Source: Pseudidiomarina piscicola
GTDB taxonomy: Bacteria > Pseudomonadota > Gammaproteobacteria > Enterobacterales > Alteromonadaceae
Assembly: GCF_902806985.1 (NCBI RefSeq)
Contig: NZ_CADCXY010000001.1
Span: 1-64,000 of the forward strand
Direction: 5' to 3'
DNA length: 64,000 nucleotides
Positions within the stretch are counted from its first letter, which is position 1; each line of letters starts with the position of its first letter. Shown piece by piece: positions 1-9,795 of the stretch. The notes beneath the pieces are model-generated. The model was not told where the DNA came from and searched no databases. It was given only the letters and a program-made list of their open reading frames with translations. Position numbers and translations under genes: made by a program.

Positions 1-99
<99 letters not shown>

Positions 100-122
100 A
101 GTCCCCATAAAGGAAGCAAATA

Positions 123-2975
123 ATGACCGACTACAAACACACGCTGAACTTGCCGGAAACGCAGTTTCCGATGCGTGGTAATCTCGCAAATCGCGAGCCG
201 CAAATGCTGAAACAGTGGTATGCCGATGATTTGTACGGCAAGATTCGAATTGCGAAAGCGGGTCAGCCGGTCTTTATTTTGCACGATGGACCTCCGTATG
301 CGAATGGTCAGATTCATATTGGCCATGCGGTGAATAAAATTCTTAAAGATGTGATTGTGAAGGCGAAAACCTTGAGCGGTTTTGACGCGCCTTATGTGCC
401 GGGTTGGGACTGTCATGGTTTGCCGATTGAATTACAGGTCGAGAAAAAGCATGGCAAGCCGGGTAAAAAGCTTTCGATTGCTGAGTTCCGTGAAAAGTGT
501 CGCAGTTATGCGATGGGACAGGTTGAACAGCAGCGTGAAGAATTTAAACGCTTAGGGGTGTTCGGTGATTGGGACAATCCTTACCTGACCATGAACCCGC
601 AGCAAGAAGCAGACAGTATTCGGGCGCTGGGCAAAATTATTGCCAACGGTCACATGCAACAAGGTTTCAAACCTGTGCATTGGTGTACAGACTGCGGCTC
701 GGCGTTGGCCGAGGCGGAAGTTGAGTATCAGGATAAGCGTTCACCGGCTATTGATGTGAGTTTTGTTGCGGTCGATCAGGCGCAACTGGTGGCAGCTTTT
801 GATCATCCTGCCGACCACGCCGGCGAAGGTGAGGTCAGTGTGGTGATTTGGACCACCACGCCTTGGACGATTCCAGCTAACCGTGCGATTTCGTTACACC
901 CTTCGTTGGAGTATGCCTTGGTTCAGGTGGAAGCGACGGCAGAGCGCCCGGCGCAGCGGTTGGTGATGGCCGACGAGCTGGTCACATCGGCGATGGAGCG
1001 CTGGGGCATTGATGACTATCACAAATTAGGTTTTGCCAAAGGTGAAGCTTTGGAGTTGATGAAACTCCACCATCCATTGTTTAGTGACATTCAGGTGCCT
1101 TTGGTTTTGGGCGAGCACGTAACCACTGAATCGGGTACGGGCTGTGTGCATACGGCGCCAGGTCACGGTGTGGACGACTTTTTAGTTGGCCAGCGCTACG
1201 GCATTGAGGTGTATAACCCGGTGGCCGACAATGGGGTGTATAAAGACGATACGCCGATGTTTGCCGGTCAACATGTGATGAAGGCTAACGCCAATATCGT
1301 TGATGCGCTGCAAGAGGCAGGGCGCTTGGTTCACCACGAAGCTTATAACCACTCTTATCCGCATTGCTGGCGCCATAAAACGCCGATTATTTTCCGCGCG
1401 ACGCCCCAGTGGTTTATCAGCATGGACAAGCAAGGTTTACGAGCCAAGGCGTTAGAGCAAATTAAACAGGTTCGTTGGGTGCCTGAATGGGGCCAAAGCC
1501 GTATTGAAAGTATGGTGGATGGTCGTCCCGATTGGTGTATTTCACGGCAGCGTACTTGGGGTAACCCGATTGCGGTGTTTGTGCGTCGCGATAACGACGA
1601 ATTGCACCCTCGTACCTTAGAGTTACTCGAAGAAGTGGCGAAACGAGTCGAAAAAGACGGTGTGCAAGCTTGGTTTGATCTCGATGCGGAAGAACTGCTC
1701 GGTGATGAAGCCGGTGACTACCGTAAAGTCACCGACACTCTTGATGTTTGGTTTGACTCGGGCGTAACCCACGAAGCGGTGTTGAATAAAACCCCGGGCT
1801 TGCAGTGGCCGGCTGATCTTTACTTAGAAGGTTCAGACCAACACCGAGGCTGGTTCCAGTCGTCGTTGTTAACCGGTGTGGCGATGTATCAACAAGCGCC
1901 GTACCGTCAAGTGTTGACCCATGGTTTTACCGTTGACGGGCAGGGCCGTAAAATGTCCAAGTCGATTGGTAACGTAGTGGCGCCGCAAGAAGTAATGAAC
2001 AAGCTTGGCGGTGATATTTTACGTTTGTGGGTGGCCGGTACCGATTACTCTGGCGAAATGACTGTTTCCGACGAGATCTTAAAACGTTCGGCGGACAGCT
2101 ACCGCCGTATCCGTAATACGTCGCGCTTCTTGTTAGCGAATATCAATGCTTTTGATCCGACGCAGCACTGTGTCGACGTGCAGCAAATGGTGGCCATGGA
2201 CCGTTGGATTGTGGCGCGTGCCGTAGCCTTGCAAAAAGAGCTACTGCAAGCTTACGACGATTATCAATTCCATGTGGTGGTGCAAAAACTGATGCACTTC
2301 TGCTCTATCGAGTTGGGTAGTTTCTATCTTGATGTGATCAAAGACCGTCAATACACCGCCCAGCGCGACAGTGTTGCTCAGCGCTCTTGTCAGACCGCTT
2401 TGTATCATATTGCCGAAATGCTAGTGCGTTGGTTGGCACCAATTTGTAGCTTTACGGCCCAAGAAATCTGGACCGCATTGCCAGCGCAAAACACCGCTGG
2501 GCAACAACGCAGTGAGTATGTGTTTACCGAAGCTTGGTATAACGATGCCGACCACATTACCGTCAGCGACGCTGACAACACTTTCTGGCAGCAACTGCTG
2601 GATGTGCGTGATGCGGTTAACCGTGCCTTGGAACAAGCGCGCCGTGATGAAGTCATCGGTGGTTCGTTACAGGCCGAGGTAACCTTGTATGCTGGGCCTG
2701 AGCTAGCTCACAAGCTGAACAGTTTGGCCGACGAACTGCGGTTCGTGCTGTTAACTTCAGCCGCTGTGGTCGACTCCATAGACGCAGCACCGGAAGACGC
2801 CGTCGCCACAACTATCGATGGGTTAGCGGTAAAAGTTGCGAAAACAAGCTATCAGAAGTGCGATCGTTGCTGGCATCATCGCCCTGAGGTTGGCACCATC
2901 GAGGCGCATCCAAGTTTGTGCCAACGTTGTGTCACTAATATCGACGGAGCAGGTGAGGAGCGTCATTTTGCCTAA
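123..2975 (+). CDS. ileS: Isoleucyl-tRNA synthetase
   Basis: Cytoplasmic class I aminoacyl-tRNA synthetase that charges tRNA-Ile and edits misactivated valine. At 950 residues it has the usual bacterial length. The HIGH signature reads HIGH at residues 65-68 (in [12 protein letters not shown]) and KMSKS is at 610-614. The C-terminus carries the Cys-rich zinc-binding segment (CDRCWHH...CQRC) seen in long bacterial IleS. The start ATG follows AAGGAAG. It overlaps lspA by 8 bases, giving the order ileS-lspA-fkpB-ispH known from many gammaproteobacteria; ribF would be expected just left of the window. Confidence 0.98.
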   Translation: MTDYKHTLNLPETQFPMRGNLANREPQMLKQWYADDLYGKIRIAKAGQPVFILHDGPPYANGQIHIGHAVNKILKDVIVKAKTLSGFDAPYVPGWDCHGLPIELQVEKKHGKPGKKLSIAEFREKCRSYAMGQVEQQREEFKRLGVFGDWDNPYLTMNPQQEADSIRALGKIIANGHMQQGFKPVHWCTDCGSALAEAEVEYQDKRSPAIDVSFVAVDQAQLVAAFDHPADHAGEGEVSVVIWTTTPWTIPANRAISLHPSLEYALVQVEATAERPAQRLVMADELVTSAMERWGIDDYHKLGFAKGEALELMKLHHPLFSDIQVPLVLGEHVTTESGTGCVHTAPGHGVDDFLVGQRYGIEVYNPVADNGVYKDDTPMFAGQHVMKANANIVDALQEAGRLVHHEAYNHSYPHCWRHKTPIIFRATPQWFISMDKQGLRAKALEQIKQVRWVPEWGQSRIESMVDGRPDWCISRQRTWGNPIAVFVRRDNDELHPRTLELLEEVAKRVEKDGVQAWFDLDAEELLGDEAGDYRKVTDTLDVWFDSGVTHEAVLNKTPGLQWPADLYLEGSDQHRGWFQSSLLTGVAMYQQAPYRQVLTHGFTVDGQGRKMSKSIGNVVAPQEVMNKLGGDILRLWVAGTDYSGEMTVSDEILKRSADSYRRIRNTSRFLLANINAFDPTQHCVDVQQMVAMDRWIVARAVALQKELLQAYDDYQFHVVVQKLMHFCSIELGSFYLDVIKDRQYTAQRDSVAQRSCQTALYHIAEMLVRWLAPICSFTAQEIWTALPAQNTAGQQRSEYVFTEAWYNDADHITVSDADNTFWQQLLDVRDAVNRALEQARRDEVIGGSLQAEVTLYAGPELAHKLNSLADELRFVLLTSAAVVDSIDAAPEDAVATTIDGLAVKVAKTSYQKCDRCWHHRPEVGTIEAHPSLCQRCVTNIDGAGEERHFA

Positions 2976-3483
2976 GGCTAAAGCTGATTTTCAAAAGCGC
3001 TTAAGCGGACTGCAGTATTTGTGGTTGTCGCTCGTGCTGATTATTATTGATCAGGTAACAAAGCAATGGGTTCTCGATGCTTTCGACTTATATGAAAGCA
3101 TTGAGATTATGCCGTATCTAAACTTCACCTATGTACAAAACTTCGGTGCCGCATTTAGCTTCTTGAGTGATCAAGGGGGCTGGCAGCGTTGGTTGTTCAC
3201 CGGTCTAGCTATCGCCGTGAGTGTTATCTTGCTGGTTTGGCTACGTCGTAACCCCGTCAACATGTGGCGCCAGAATCTGGCGTTTTCGCTGATCCTCGCC
3301 GGTGCCGTCGGCAACGTTGTTGATCGCCTGATACATGGTTTTGTCATCGATTTTATTGATGTGTATGTTGATAACTGGCATTGGCCAGCCTTTAATGTGG
3401 CCGATATGGCGATTACCATAGGCGCAGTTTTAATGTTATTAGAAGCCTTTTTTGAGCAGCGCCAGGAGCAACAGCAGTCATGA
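2968..3483 (+). CDS. lspA: Lipoprotein signal peptidase II
   Basis: Inner-membrane aspartyl protease that removes signal peptides of diacylglyceryl-modified prolipoproteins. The chosen start is TTG at 2968: GAGGAG at 2955-2960 sits 7 bases upstream, and the resulting 171 residues match the family (about 165). A longer frame reaching back inside ileS has no support. Four hydrophobic segments are visible, with the family blocks [28 protein letters not shown] and FNVADMAI; the catalytic pair is inferred to be Asp128 and Asp146. It is translationally coupled to ileS and overlaps fkpB by 4 bases. The window's lipoproteins (Pal, MlaA, ApbE, MliC-like) would be substrates. Confidence 0.96.
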   Translation: MPKAKADFQKRLSGLQYLWLSLVLIIIDQVTKQWVLDAFDLYESIEIMPYLNFTYVQNFGAAFSFLSDQGGWQRWLFTGLAIAVSVILLVWLRRNPVNMWRQNLAFSLILAGAVGNVVDRLIHGFVIDFIDVYVDNWHWPAFNVADMAITIGAVLMLLEAFFEQRQEQQQS

Positions 3484-3917
3484 TTAGTCGTTTACCTATT
3501 GAGCATGGTCGCGAAGTTATTCTTCACTTTACCATTAAGTTGGCCGATGACTCGGTGGCTGATAGCACCAAAATGTCGGGCAAACCGGCCAAGTTCCGCG
3601 TCGGCGATGGCTCGCTTACTGAAAACTTCGAAGCCTGCCTGGTCGGCCTTAAAGCCGGTGATGATCGTGAGTTCGAGCTCGCCCCGGAAGATGCTTTTGG
3701 CATGCCGAACAAAGACAACTATTATCAAGTAGAGACACAGAAATTCGCGGAACGTCCCGAAGAAGGTCAAATTTTTACCTTCCCACAACCCGATGGCACT
3801 GAGCTACCGGGTATTGTGCGTTCGATTAACGAGCAGTTCGTGACGATTGATTTTAATCACCCGCTAGCAGGCCAGCGGGTACGTTTCGCCGTCGAAATTA
3901 TAGAGGTGAATCCGTAA
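3480..3917 (+). CDS. fkpB: FKBP-type peptidyl-prolyl isomerase (FkpB/SlpA)
   Basis: Cytosolic peptidyl-prolyl cis-trans isomerase of the SlyD/FkpB branch, 145 residues (E. coli FkpB is of similar size). The N-terminal half has the FKBP fold pattern (VGDGSLTENFEACLVGLKAG) followed by EDAFG, typical of this branch, and a C-terminal NHPLAGQ motif shared with SlyD-like proteins. No His-rich metal tail as in SlyD is present. The ATG overlaps the lspA stop (ATGA), so the gene belongs to the ileS operon. It is followed by a 140-bp heptad-repeat element before ispH. Confidence 0.95.
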   Translation: MISRLPIEHGREVILHFTIKLADDSVADSTKMSGKPAKFRVGDGSLTENFEACLVGLKAGDDREFELAPEDAFGMPNKDNYYQVETQKFAERPEEGQIFTFPQPDGTELPGIVRSINEQFVTIDFNHPLAGQRVRFAVEIIEVNP

Positions 3918-3921
3918 AAGC

Positions 3922-4064
<143 letters not shown>

Positions 4065-4084
4065 TTTTCGTCTTTGGAGTTAAT

Positions 4085-5026
4085 ATGCAAATCTTGCTAG
4101 CTAATCCTCGTGGTTTTTGCGCCGGTGTCGACCGTGCAATTACTATCGTTGAACGAGCATTGGAAATTTTTGAGCCACCCATTTATGTGCGCCACGAAGT
4201 GGTGCATAACAAGTATGTGGTGGACTCGCTGCGTGAGGCTGGCGCGGTATTTGTCGATGAACTCGAAGAAGTGCCCGACGATAGCATCGTGATTTTTTCG
4301 GCGCATGGGGTATCGCAAGCGGTACGCCAAGAGGCGAAGAGTCGTGGGCTGAAAGTGTTTGATGCGACCTGCCCATTGGTGACCAAGGTGCATATGGAAG
4401 TTACTCGCGCAAGTCGTAAGGGGCATGAGTGTGTGCTGATTGGCCATGCGGGCCACCCGGAAGTTGAAGGCACGATGGGGCAGTATTCAAATGCCGACGG
4501 CGGTATTTACTTGCTTGAGTCGGTAGACGATGTTGCCAAGCTCGAGGTGAAAGACCCTAGTCAGTTGCATTATATGAGCCAAACCACACTGTCGGTTGAC
4601 GATACAGCGGATGTGATTGAAGCCCTACGTGAGCGCTTTCCTCAAGTGCAAGGGCCGCGCAAGGATGACATTTGTTACGCGACGCAAAACCGTCAAGACG
4701 CGGTACGCGAGCTAGCCGACGAAGTCGACTTGCTGCTCGTGGTTGGTGCGCGCAATAGCTCAAATTCAAACCGTCTACGCGAGCTTTCTGAAAAAATGGG
4801 CACCACAGCCTTTCTTATCGACGATGCGAGTTGTATTGATCAAAGCTGGCTAGAGAATGTTGAACGTGTCGGTGTTACTGCGGGAGCTTCTGCGCCTGAA
4901 GTGTTGGTCAAAAATGTGATCGAGCAGCTGCAGCAGTGGGGCGGTGAAACCGTCGATGAACGCAGCGGCCGCGAAGAAAATATTACCTTCTCGATTCCAC
5001 CTGAGCTAAGAGTTGTGGAGCTTTAA
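4085..5026 (+). CDS. ispH: 4-hydroxy-3-methylbut-2-enyl diphosphate reductase
   Basis: Iron-sulfur enzyme of the last step of the MEP isoprenoid pathway, converting HMBPP to IPP and DMAPP in the cytoplasm. Its 313 residues match the family. Three conserved cluster cysteines are visible at C12 ([14 protein letters not shown]), C96 ([11 protein letters not shown]) and C197 ([11 protein letters not shown]), plus the substrate-binding histidines ([21 protein letters not shown]) and [16 protein letters not shown] ribosome site precedes the ATG. The stop overlaps the stop of the convergent pilE-like gene by 4 bases (5023-5026), so there is no room for a terminator. Confidence 0.98.
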   Translation: MQILLANPRGFCAGVDRAITIVERALEIFEPPIYVRHEVVHNKYVVDSLREAGAVFVDELEEVPDDSIVIFSAHGVSQAVRQEAKSRGLKVFDATCPLVTKVHMEVTRASRKGHECVLIGHAGHPEVEGTMGQYSNADGGIYLLESVDDVAKLEVKDPSQLHYMSQTTLSVDDTADVIEALRERFPQVQGPRKDDICYATQNRQDAVRELADEVDLLLVVGARNSSNSNRLRELSEKMGTTAFLIDDASCIDQSWLENVERVGVTAGASAPEVLVKNVIEQLQQWGGETVDERSGREENITFSIPPELRVVEL

Positions 5027-5409
5027 CGCTGCCAACAAGCGGCCGGTGTTTTTTGGTCGTTGTGATTAATTGAAATGGCGGTACAGCCGGTGTCATTGGT
5101 TTGGCCGCCCGTCGCTGTGGCGGTCAAAGTGTAGGTCTCAGCGCCGACATTTGATGCTGAAAAGGTATAGTAGTCGCTACTTGCTCCTGCCCCTAATGTG
5201 GCAAGATCAGCGTAACTGGTATTCTTCAGACGATACTCTTCTTCTGCCATTTGCAGGGTCAACAATTGCGCCATGGCATCTGCTCGGCGAGCCTCGCGTA
5301 CGTAGTCAACGAAATTCGGATAGGCGATCGCAGCAATGATACCAATGATCGCTATCACCACCATTAGTTCAATCAAGGTCATGCCTGACTGTTTTAATTT
5401 TGCTTGCAT
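5023..5409 (-). CDS. Type IV pilin / minor pilin, PilE-like
   Basis: Secreted pilin-like protein of 128 residues. A type III leader is clear: MQAKLKQSG then [18 protein letters not shown], with cleavage expected after Gly9, Glu at mature position 5 and the hydrophobic N-terminal helix. A C-terminal disulfide loop could form between the two cysteines in [18 protein letters not shown]. It lies divergently from the fimT-pilW-pilX-pilV-like group and is probably a PilE-class minor pilin that joins them. The divergent spacer (5410-5501) holds a perfect 15-bp palindrome. No pilus assembly ATPase is in the window. Confidence 0.9.
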   Translation of the reverse strand: MQAKLKQSGMTLIELMVVIAIIGIIAAIAYPNFVDYVREARRADAMAQLLTLQMAEEEYRLKNTSYADLATLGAGASSDYYTFSASNVGAETYTLTATATGGQTNDTGCTAISINHNDQKTPAACWQR

Positions 5410-5441
5410 TTGCGTGCCTTGTCGTCAAAGATGAATTTTTA

Positions 5442-5456
5442 AACTACACTGTAGTT
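5442..5456. promoter_or_regulatory. 7-1-7 palindrome between divergent pilin genes
   Basis: AACTACACTGTAGTT is a perfect palindrome (7-1-7), 33 bases from the pilE-like start and about 60 from fimT. Its position between divergent genes suggests an operator acting on both; the cognate regulator is not evident in the window. Confidence 0.4.
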
Positions 5457-5516
5457 AATTAACCTATCTTTAATAGATACGCTATTTTTGGCAATTACGC
5501 AATGTGCGGACAGCTT

Positions 5517-6059
5517 ATGAAACGATCAGCGACCCCTCGTCGTGGTTTTACCCTACTGGAGTTACTTGTCACTTTGGTGATTCTCTCCATTATTCTTGGC
5601 GCCGGGGTGCCGATGATGCTTAACCTTGCCAAATCAATGCGGCTGCAAGGTGCGGCGCAAGACACTTATGCCCTGTTGCAGTATGCCCGTTCGGATGCGT
5701 TACGTACCACCGAAGACCGTTTTGTGGTGTGGGACGAAGAAGACGGTGTTTGGTGTGCTGCCGTGGCAACGGCAAATGATTGTGACTGTTTATCGGAAGA
5801 TTGCAGTATAAATAACGTACTGCGCCAAATTAACAGTAGCGACTATACTAATATTAGCGTGAATGCGGCGTTTGCCGCTGGCACCTACACTCGATTCGAC
5901 GGCATGCGTGGCCTAGCCGAGGGGCATGCAGGTAGCGCTCGTTACCAACTGATGGACGACGACAGTGTGGAAGCCGAAGTACGGGTGGTGGTCAGTGTGT
6001 TAGGGCGCATTCGTTACTGTACGCAGTCCGGTGATATTGGGGATTATCCAGCATGTTAA
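5517..6059 (+). CDS. Minor pseudopilin, FimT/GspH family
   Basis: The start is placed at ATG 5517, giving MKRSATPRRG with cleavage before FTLLELLVTLVILSII and Glu at +5; GGA at 5507-5509 could serve as a weak ribosome site. An in-frame ATG at 5502 would lengthen the leader by five residues and cannot be excluded. The rest (about 165 residues) is a globular pseudopilin domain with several cysteines (e.g. DCDCLSEDC). FimT-like proteins prime type IV pilus assembly and in some bacteria bind DNA for uptake; that role is only inferred here. The 3' end overlaps the next gene by 7 bases, starting an overlapping four-gene operon. Confidence 0.87.
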   Translation: MKRSATPRRGFTLLELLVTLVILSIILGAGVPMMLNLAKSMRLQGAAQDTYALLQYARSDALRTTEDRFVVWDEEDGVWCAAVATANDCDCLSEDCSINNVLRQINSSDYTNISVNAAFAAGTYTRFDGMRGLAEGHAGSARYQLMDDDSVEAEVRVVVSVLGRIRYCTQSGDIGDYPAC

Positions 6060-6670
6060 AACGACAGCAGCAAGGTCTTTCTTTAGTTGAGCTGATGATT
6101 ACCATCACGCTCGGCTTGCTGTTAATGGCGGCATTGACGGCGGTATTTGCCAATACCCTTGGAGTGAATTCAAGAAGCTTAAAGTTAAGTCAGTTGCAAG
6201 AAGAGTCTACTGCGGTGATGGACTTGATCGTCGGTGACTTGCGGCGCACCGGCTATCGGGCCGATGCGGCCGAATTGATTTACGACCCAGCGAACGCCAG
6301 TACGGCGTTTAATGGCACTATCGTGATCTCCAATCACAGTAGTGAAGAGCTCAATAGCTGCGTTATGTTCAGCTATGACGCCGACGCCGATGGTGTGCAT
6401 GATGGCAACCCAGAAAACTTCGGCTATCGAGTATTTGAAGGGCGCATTCAGCGCCGACAAAGCTCAGCGTTGTGTGATGCTGGAGGCTGGCAGAACCTCA
6501 CAAGCAACGACATGATTGAAGTGACCGACTTAGATTTTGCACTGACAGAGCAGATGCTGGGATTAGTGAATGAACAGCGCGTCAGTGTCACGTTAGCGGT
6601 GGCGATGCCGTCGGATAGCGAAATTACTCGCGAATTAACAACAGAAGTGATCATTCGTAATGCGTTTTAG
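6053..6670 (+). CDS. Minor pilin, PilW-like
   Basis: A 205-residue prepilin-like protein. The leader MLKRQQQG precedes LSLVELMITITLGLLLMA (Glu at +5), and the region after it (LQEESTAVMDLIVGDLRRTGYR) matches the start of PilW-type minor pilins. Its order behind FimT and ahead of a PilX-like gene is that of type IV pilus minor pilin clusters. Such proteins form the priming complex at the pilus tip. The start overlaps the fimT-like stop and the end overlaps the next start by 11 bases, indicating coupled translation. Confidence 0.87.
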   Translation: MLKRQQQGLSLVELMITITLGLLLMAALTAVFANTLGVNSRSLKLSQLQEESTAVMDLIVGDLRRTGYRADAAELIYDPANASTAFNGTIVISNHSSEELNSCVMFSYDADADGVHDGNPENFGYRVFEGRIQRRQSSALCDAGGWQNLTSNDMIEVTDLDFALTEQMLGLVNEQRVSVTLAVAMPSDSEITRELTTEVIIRNAF

Positions 6671-7778
6671 TCAACGGACCACGAACAGCGGATTTGCAAC
6701 GGTAACACTGACGGTGTTGCTGCTAGCCATTATTATTCTGGTGACTTTGTATACCGCGAAGTTTAAGGCGCAAGAGCAGCGCATTATGCGCAACCACATG
6801 GCCATGATGGAGGCTCGCACGGTGGCTGATGCCGCCCTTGAGCAAACCATTATGGAAATTGATAAAGATCGAAACAATTTAGATCGCACCATAACAGGTA
6901 CGATTGATGGCGCAAACTATACGGCGACCTTAACCAGCACCAATTATGTCGGTACTGCACGCGGCAGTGTGGATATCGTTGATGTCCAGGTGGTGGCCAA
7001 TTCAGCGGATGGTTCGGCGACGCAGCGAGCTGCGATAGAGCTGATGGTGTCGTCGTTGATTCGTAGCGGGCCGACGATTCCACTGGCGATTCGTGGCGGC
7101 GTGAATGTCTCAGGTAGTTTCCAAATTGTGGCGAACGCCAATGGTGGTGGCGACGGTGTGCCCCTTTCGATTTGGAGCAAAGATGATGTCGACATTAATG
7201 GTAACGGTACCACTTGTGGTCAATGGGAGTTTGAGAACGGCGTATGTAGCTCACAAACGTTGAGTGAGCGGGGCGATCATGGCATTGATATTCTTGATGC
7301 AGATCCTAATTTTCCCGGCGACTTACTCGACTATTTGTTTGGCATTCCAGAGGACAACTGGGAAGACCTGCGCGCCATGGCAAACTATGAATTTGATAAC
7401 TGTAACTCACTAGGGCCAACCACCACTGGGTTGATCTGGATTAATGGTGACTGCGATACGCCCAACGGCGATATCGGTACGCCCACGGAGCCAGCCTTGA
7501 TTGTCGTGCATGATGGCGATTTCAAGATGAATGGTAACGTGACCCTGTACGGCATGATTTTTCAGTTTGTAACGCCGGGACAAGCGTCACCACCGCAATA
7601 CAGTATTACCTTAAATGGTGGTGCTTTTGTTGAGGGCTCAATACTAGCGAGTCAATCACCCAAGTTGTCTAATGGTAATTTAACCATTCGCTATAATTCA
7701 GATGTTCTTGAAAGAATCGAAACCAACGATGAGTTCCGCCGAGTGCATCGTGTAGGGGGAAGCTGGCATGATTTCTAA
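6660..7778 (+). CDS. PilX-like minor pilin with long C-terminal domain
   Basis: 372 residues. The leader MRFSQRTTNSG is followed by FATVTLTVLLLAIIILVTLY. The residue at mature +5 is Thr rather than Glu, as in PilX/GspK-type subunits that sit at the tip. Residues of about 130-372 form a long glycine- and asparagine-rich domain with recurrent beta-like segments (GGVNVSGSFQI, DFKMNGNVTLYGMIF, YSITLNGGAFVEGSIL), reminiscent of the C-terminal domain of some PilX-like proteins. Exact family membership is uncertain. It overlaps both neighbours by 11 bases. Confidence 0.8.
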   Translation: MRFSQRTTNSGFATVTLTVLLLAIIILVTLYTAKFKAQEQRIMRNHMAMMEARTVADAALEQTIMEIDKDRNNLDRTITGTIDGANYTATLTSTNYVGTARGSVDIVDVQVVANSADGSATQRAAIELMVSSLIRSGPTIPLAIRGGVNVSGSFQIVANANGGGDGVPLSIWSKDDVDINGNGTTCGQWEFENGVCSSQTLSERGDHGIDILDADPNFPGDLLDYLFGIPEDNWEDLRAMANYEFDNCNSLGPTTTGLIWINGDCDTPNGDIGTPTEPALIVVHDGDFKMNGNVTLYGMIFQFVTPGQASPPQYSITLNGGAFVEGSILASQSPKLSNGNLTIRYNSDVLERIETNDEFRRVHRVGGSWHDF

Positions 7779-9723
7779 TCGTAGAGCTCGAGGTTTTACC
7801 TTTGTTGAGGTGCTAGTTGCGTTGGTTATTATAGCGATTGGCGTGGCAGGCTTAGTAAGCTTACAGCGGATGTTTATTCAATCATCGACGCGAGCGACCG
7901 AGCGCACCGCTGCCATGGAAATGGCGCAAGCGAAAATCGAAGAATTACGTTTTACTACTTATGCCGATTTGGCCGCGGGTAGTGATACTGAAAGCCGTGA
8001 TGGTAAGTCGTACGCGTTGGCCTGGACGAAAACCGATCAGTACCTAGCTGCAGGTAACTGGGTGACCGCGAGCAGCCCAAGCGCGCCTGATCCATTGCCT
8101 TCTGAACCCGATGCCAAGGCGATTGCCGTGACGGTGAGTTGGACGGAACGCGCGGGAGCCAGTGAATCATTAACTTTAGAAGCTTGGTTTAATAGTATTG
8201 CCGGTCGTGATGGTGGCTTAGTGGTTACCGTGCCAAGTCCACAGCAGCGTCCTAGTGTGACCTACAATCCGGGGGCGGCGCCAGAAGTTATTGCAATTCG
8301 GTTAACTGATGACGATTCGGCTGAAACATATAAAGTTAAAGAAACCACTAAACCGACGCCGCAGGTACAATCAGTCGGTGATCGGTTGCAAGTTACTTTC
8401 GATACAGTTACCTATGACGAAGCCAGCCAGACGCAACGGATTGAAGACTTTGTAACGGTAAGTTGCGCTTGTAGCTTTGTAGGCTTAGGTGATGAAGGCA
8501 AAACGCCCGCGCGTTTAATTCTCGAAGATCAGAGTTTAGTGCTTGACCCTAATGGCTCGGTGAATACGCGAAAAATGGTCGGTGAGCCTGCGGATTCGAA
8601 CCAACCCGAACTTTGCACTTTGTGCTGCCGCGACCACCACGACAACAGCGAAATGTATCAGGCACAAAATGTTTATCGCCAAGAGAAACTTGATTTAAGA
8701 GAGCCAAGTGGTAACCACCGGCACTTCACTAATGTGAATGGTGTGCTAACCAAAGCCGATAGTCTTGGTGATGTGTACGAAGAGTCCTGTCGGATGCGTC
8801 GAGTCAATGGCTATTACGTCACGTATCCCGATTGGAGTATCAAAGCAGTGAATGTCATGAGCTCTGAATACTTAGTAAATTCGGGCTCTAGCGGCGTATA
8901 TACCGATTATGTAAGAGATACAATACGCGCATTGATTTTGGACAATGATTTGCCTACACCGCCAACGGGTCGCGATATTGAAGTGGTACCTGGCGCTTAT
9001 CAAATGATCGGGCGAGCTATATACCTCGACGCCATGACCACAGAACATGAAAATACAGTCAAAACGGCTCTTCAAAATGGTGAAGACGACTGGCTGTCAA
9101 AAGTACCCTTTTATGAAGTGAATCTTACGTTGTTAGGTGAATGGGACTCGTCGGCACCAAGCGTTGCAACGGTAACGAGTGAACCCATTGAAACCATTGT
9201 CGACCCGGAAAACAATTATTACGGAACCTATAGTCGAGGTCGACTGCAGACCGCAAGCGGCGGCACCACCACTGTGGGTATCGAAGTGGGTGCAGGGAAC
9301 GCAAGTATTTTAGGTAATGGCGCTATTCACGTGACAGATAATGGGGTGACGTACACAAGCTCACTTGATGCCACCGTTATTGCTGAAGACAGCGATGACG
9401 TCGAATTGTATTCGATTACCGGCGAAATCAATTGCTTGTTTTATAAAGTTAGAGGCAAAAACGCAAGTTGGGAAGCCTGTAAATCAAACGATTTTCGCGA
9501 TGTTACCATCACCAGCTCAAACCCCAATATTAGTTGTTCGATTTCGACCATCGGCAATACCAACACCACGGGGTATTCTTGTGACGGTATCCGTGCCGGC
9601 AGCAGTGTAAGCATTAGTTTTGGCAGTAGCGAACCGAACACCACGACTTTTGACCCTGCAAGCTTCATAGAGGAGTCAATAAGCGAGAACGTGACGCAAA
9701 ACACGGAAATGCGCATAAACTGA
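7768..9723 (+). CDS. Giant PilV-like minor pilin with extracellular extension
   Basis: A 651-residue protein whose first 60 residues are a clear PilV-type prepilin: leader MISNRRARG, then FTFVEVLVALVIIAIGVAG with Glu at +5, then a helix with ERTAAMEMAQAKIEELR. Ordinary PilV proteins are 150-200 residues, so some 450 extra residues are attached. The extension has a cysteine/histidine cluster (CTLCCRDHHD, C283, C286, C287, H290, H291) near another Cys pair (SCACS) that could bind metal or form disulfides. Its last part is Ser/Thr/Gly-rich and Ig-like in texture. No pilY1 follows, so this protein may be the tip adhesin; that is inference. It ends the pilin operon. Confidence 0.8.
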   Translation: MISNRRARGFTFVEVLVALVIIAIGVAGLVSLQRMFIQSSTRATERTAAMEMAQAKIEELRFTTYADLAAGSDTESRDGKSYALAWTKTDQYLAAGNWVTASSPSAPDPLPSEPDAKAIAVTVSWTERAGASESLTLEAWFNSIAGRDGGLVVTVPSPQQRPSVTYNPGAAPEVIAIRLTDDDSAETYKVKETTKPTPQVQSVGDRLQVTFDTVTYDEASQTQRIEDFVTVSCACSFVGLGDEGKTPARLILEDQSLVLDPNGSVNTRKMVGEPADSNQPELCTLCCRDHHDNSEMYQAQNVYRQEKLDLREPSGNHRHFTNVNGVLTKADSLGDVYEESCRMRRVNGYYVTYPDWSIKAVNVMSSEYLVNSGSSGVYTDYVRDTIRALILDNDLPTPPTGRDIEVVPGAYQMIGRAIYLDAMTTEHENTVKTALQNGEDDWLSKVPFYEVNLTLLGEWDSSAPSVATVTSEPIETIVDPENNYYGTYSRGRLQTASGGTTTVGIEVGAGNASILGNGAIHVTDNGVTYTSSLDATVIAEDSDDVELYSITGEINCLFYKVRGKNASWEACKSNDFRDVTITSSNPNISCSISTIGNTNTTGYSCDGIRAGSSVSISFGSSEPNTTTFDPASFIEESISENVTQNTEMRIN

Positions 9724-9747
9724 TCCTTTACCCAGGTAAGTTATGCT

Positions 9748-9781
9748 ACTATCGAGGCAAATTTAAAGTTGCTTCGGTAGT
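9748..9781 (+). other. 13-bp RNA hairpin between pilin operon and ccmA
   Basis: ACTATCGAGGCAA (9748-9760) pairs with TTGCTTCGGTAGT (9769-9781) around an 8-base loop. All 13 positions pair in plus-strand RNA, two of them as G-U; on the other strand these would be A-C mismatches, so a plus-strand RNA structure is favoured. There is no U-tract, so it is not a standard terminator. It ends 14 bases before the ccmA ATG and may be a pilin-operon 3' end or part of the ccmA leader. Confidence 0.55.
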
Positions 9782-9795
9782 CGTGCTTATTCATC

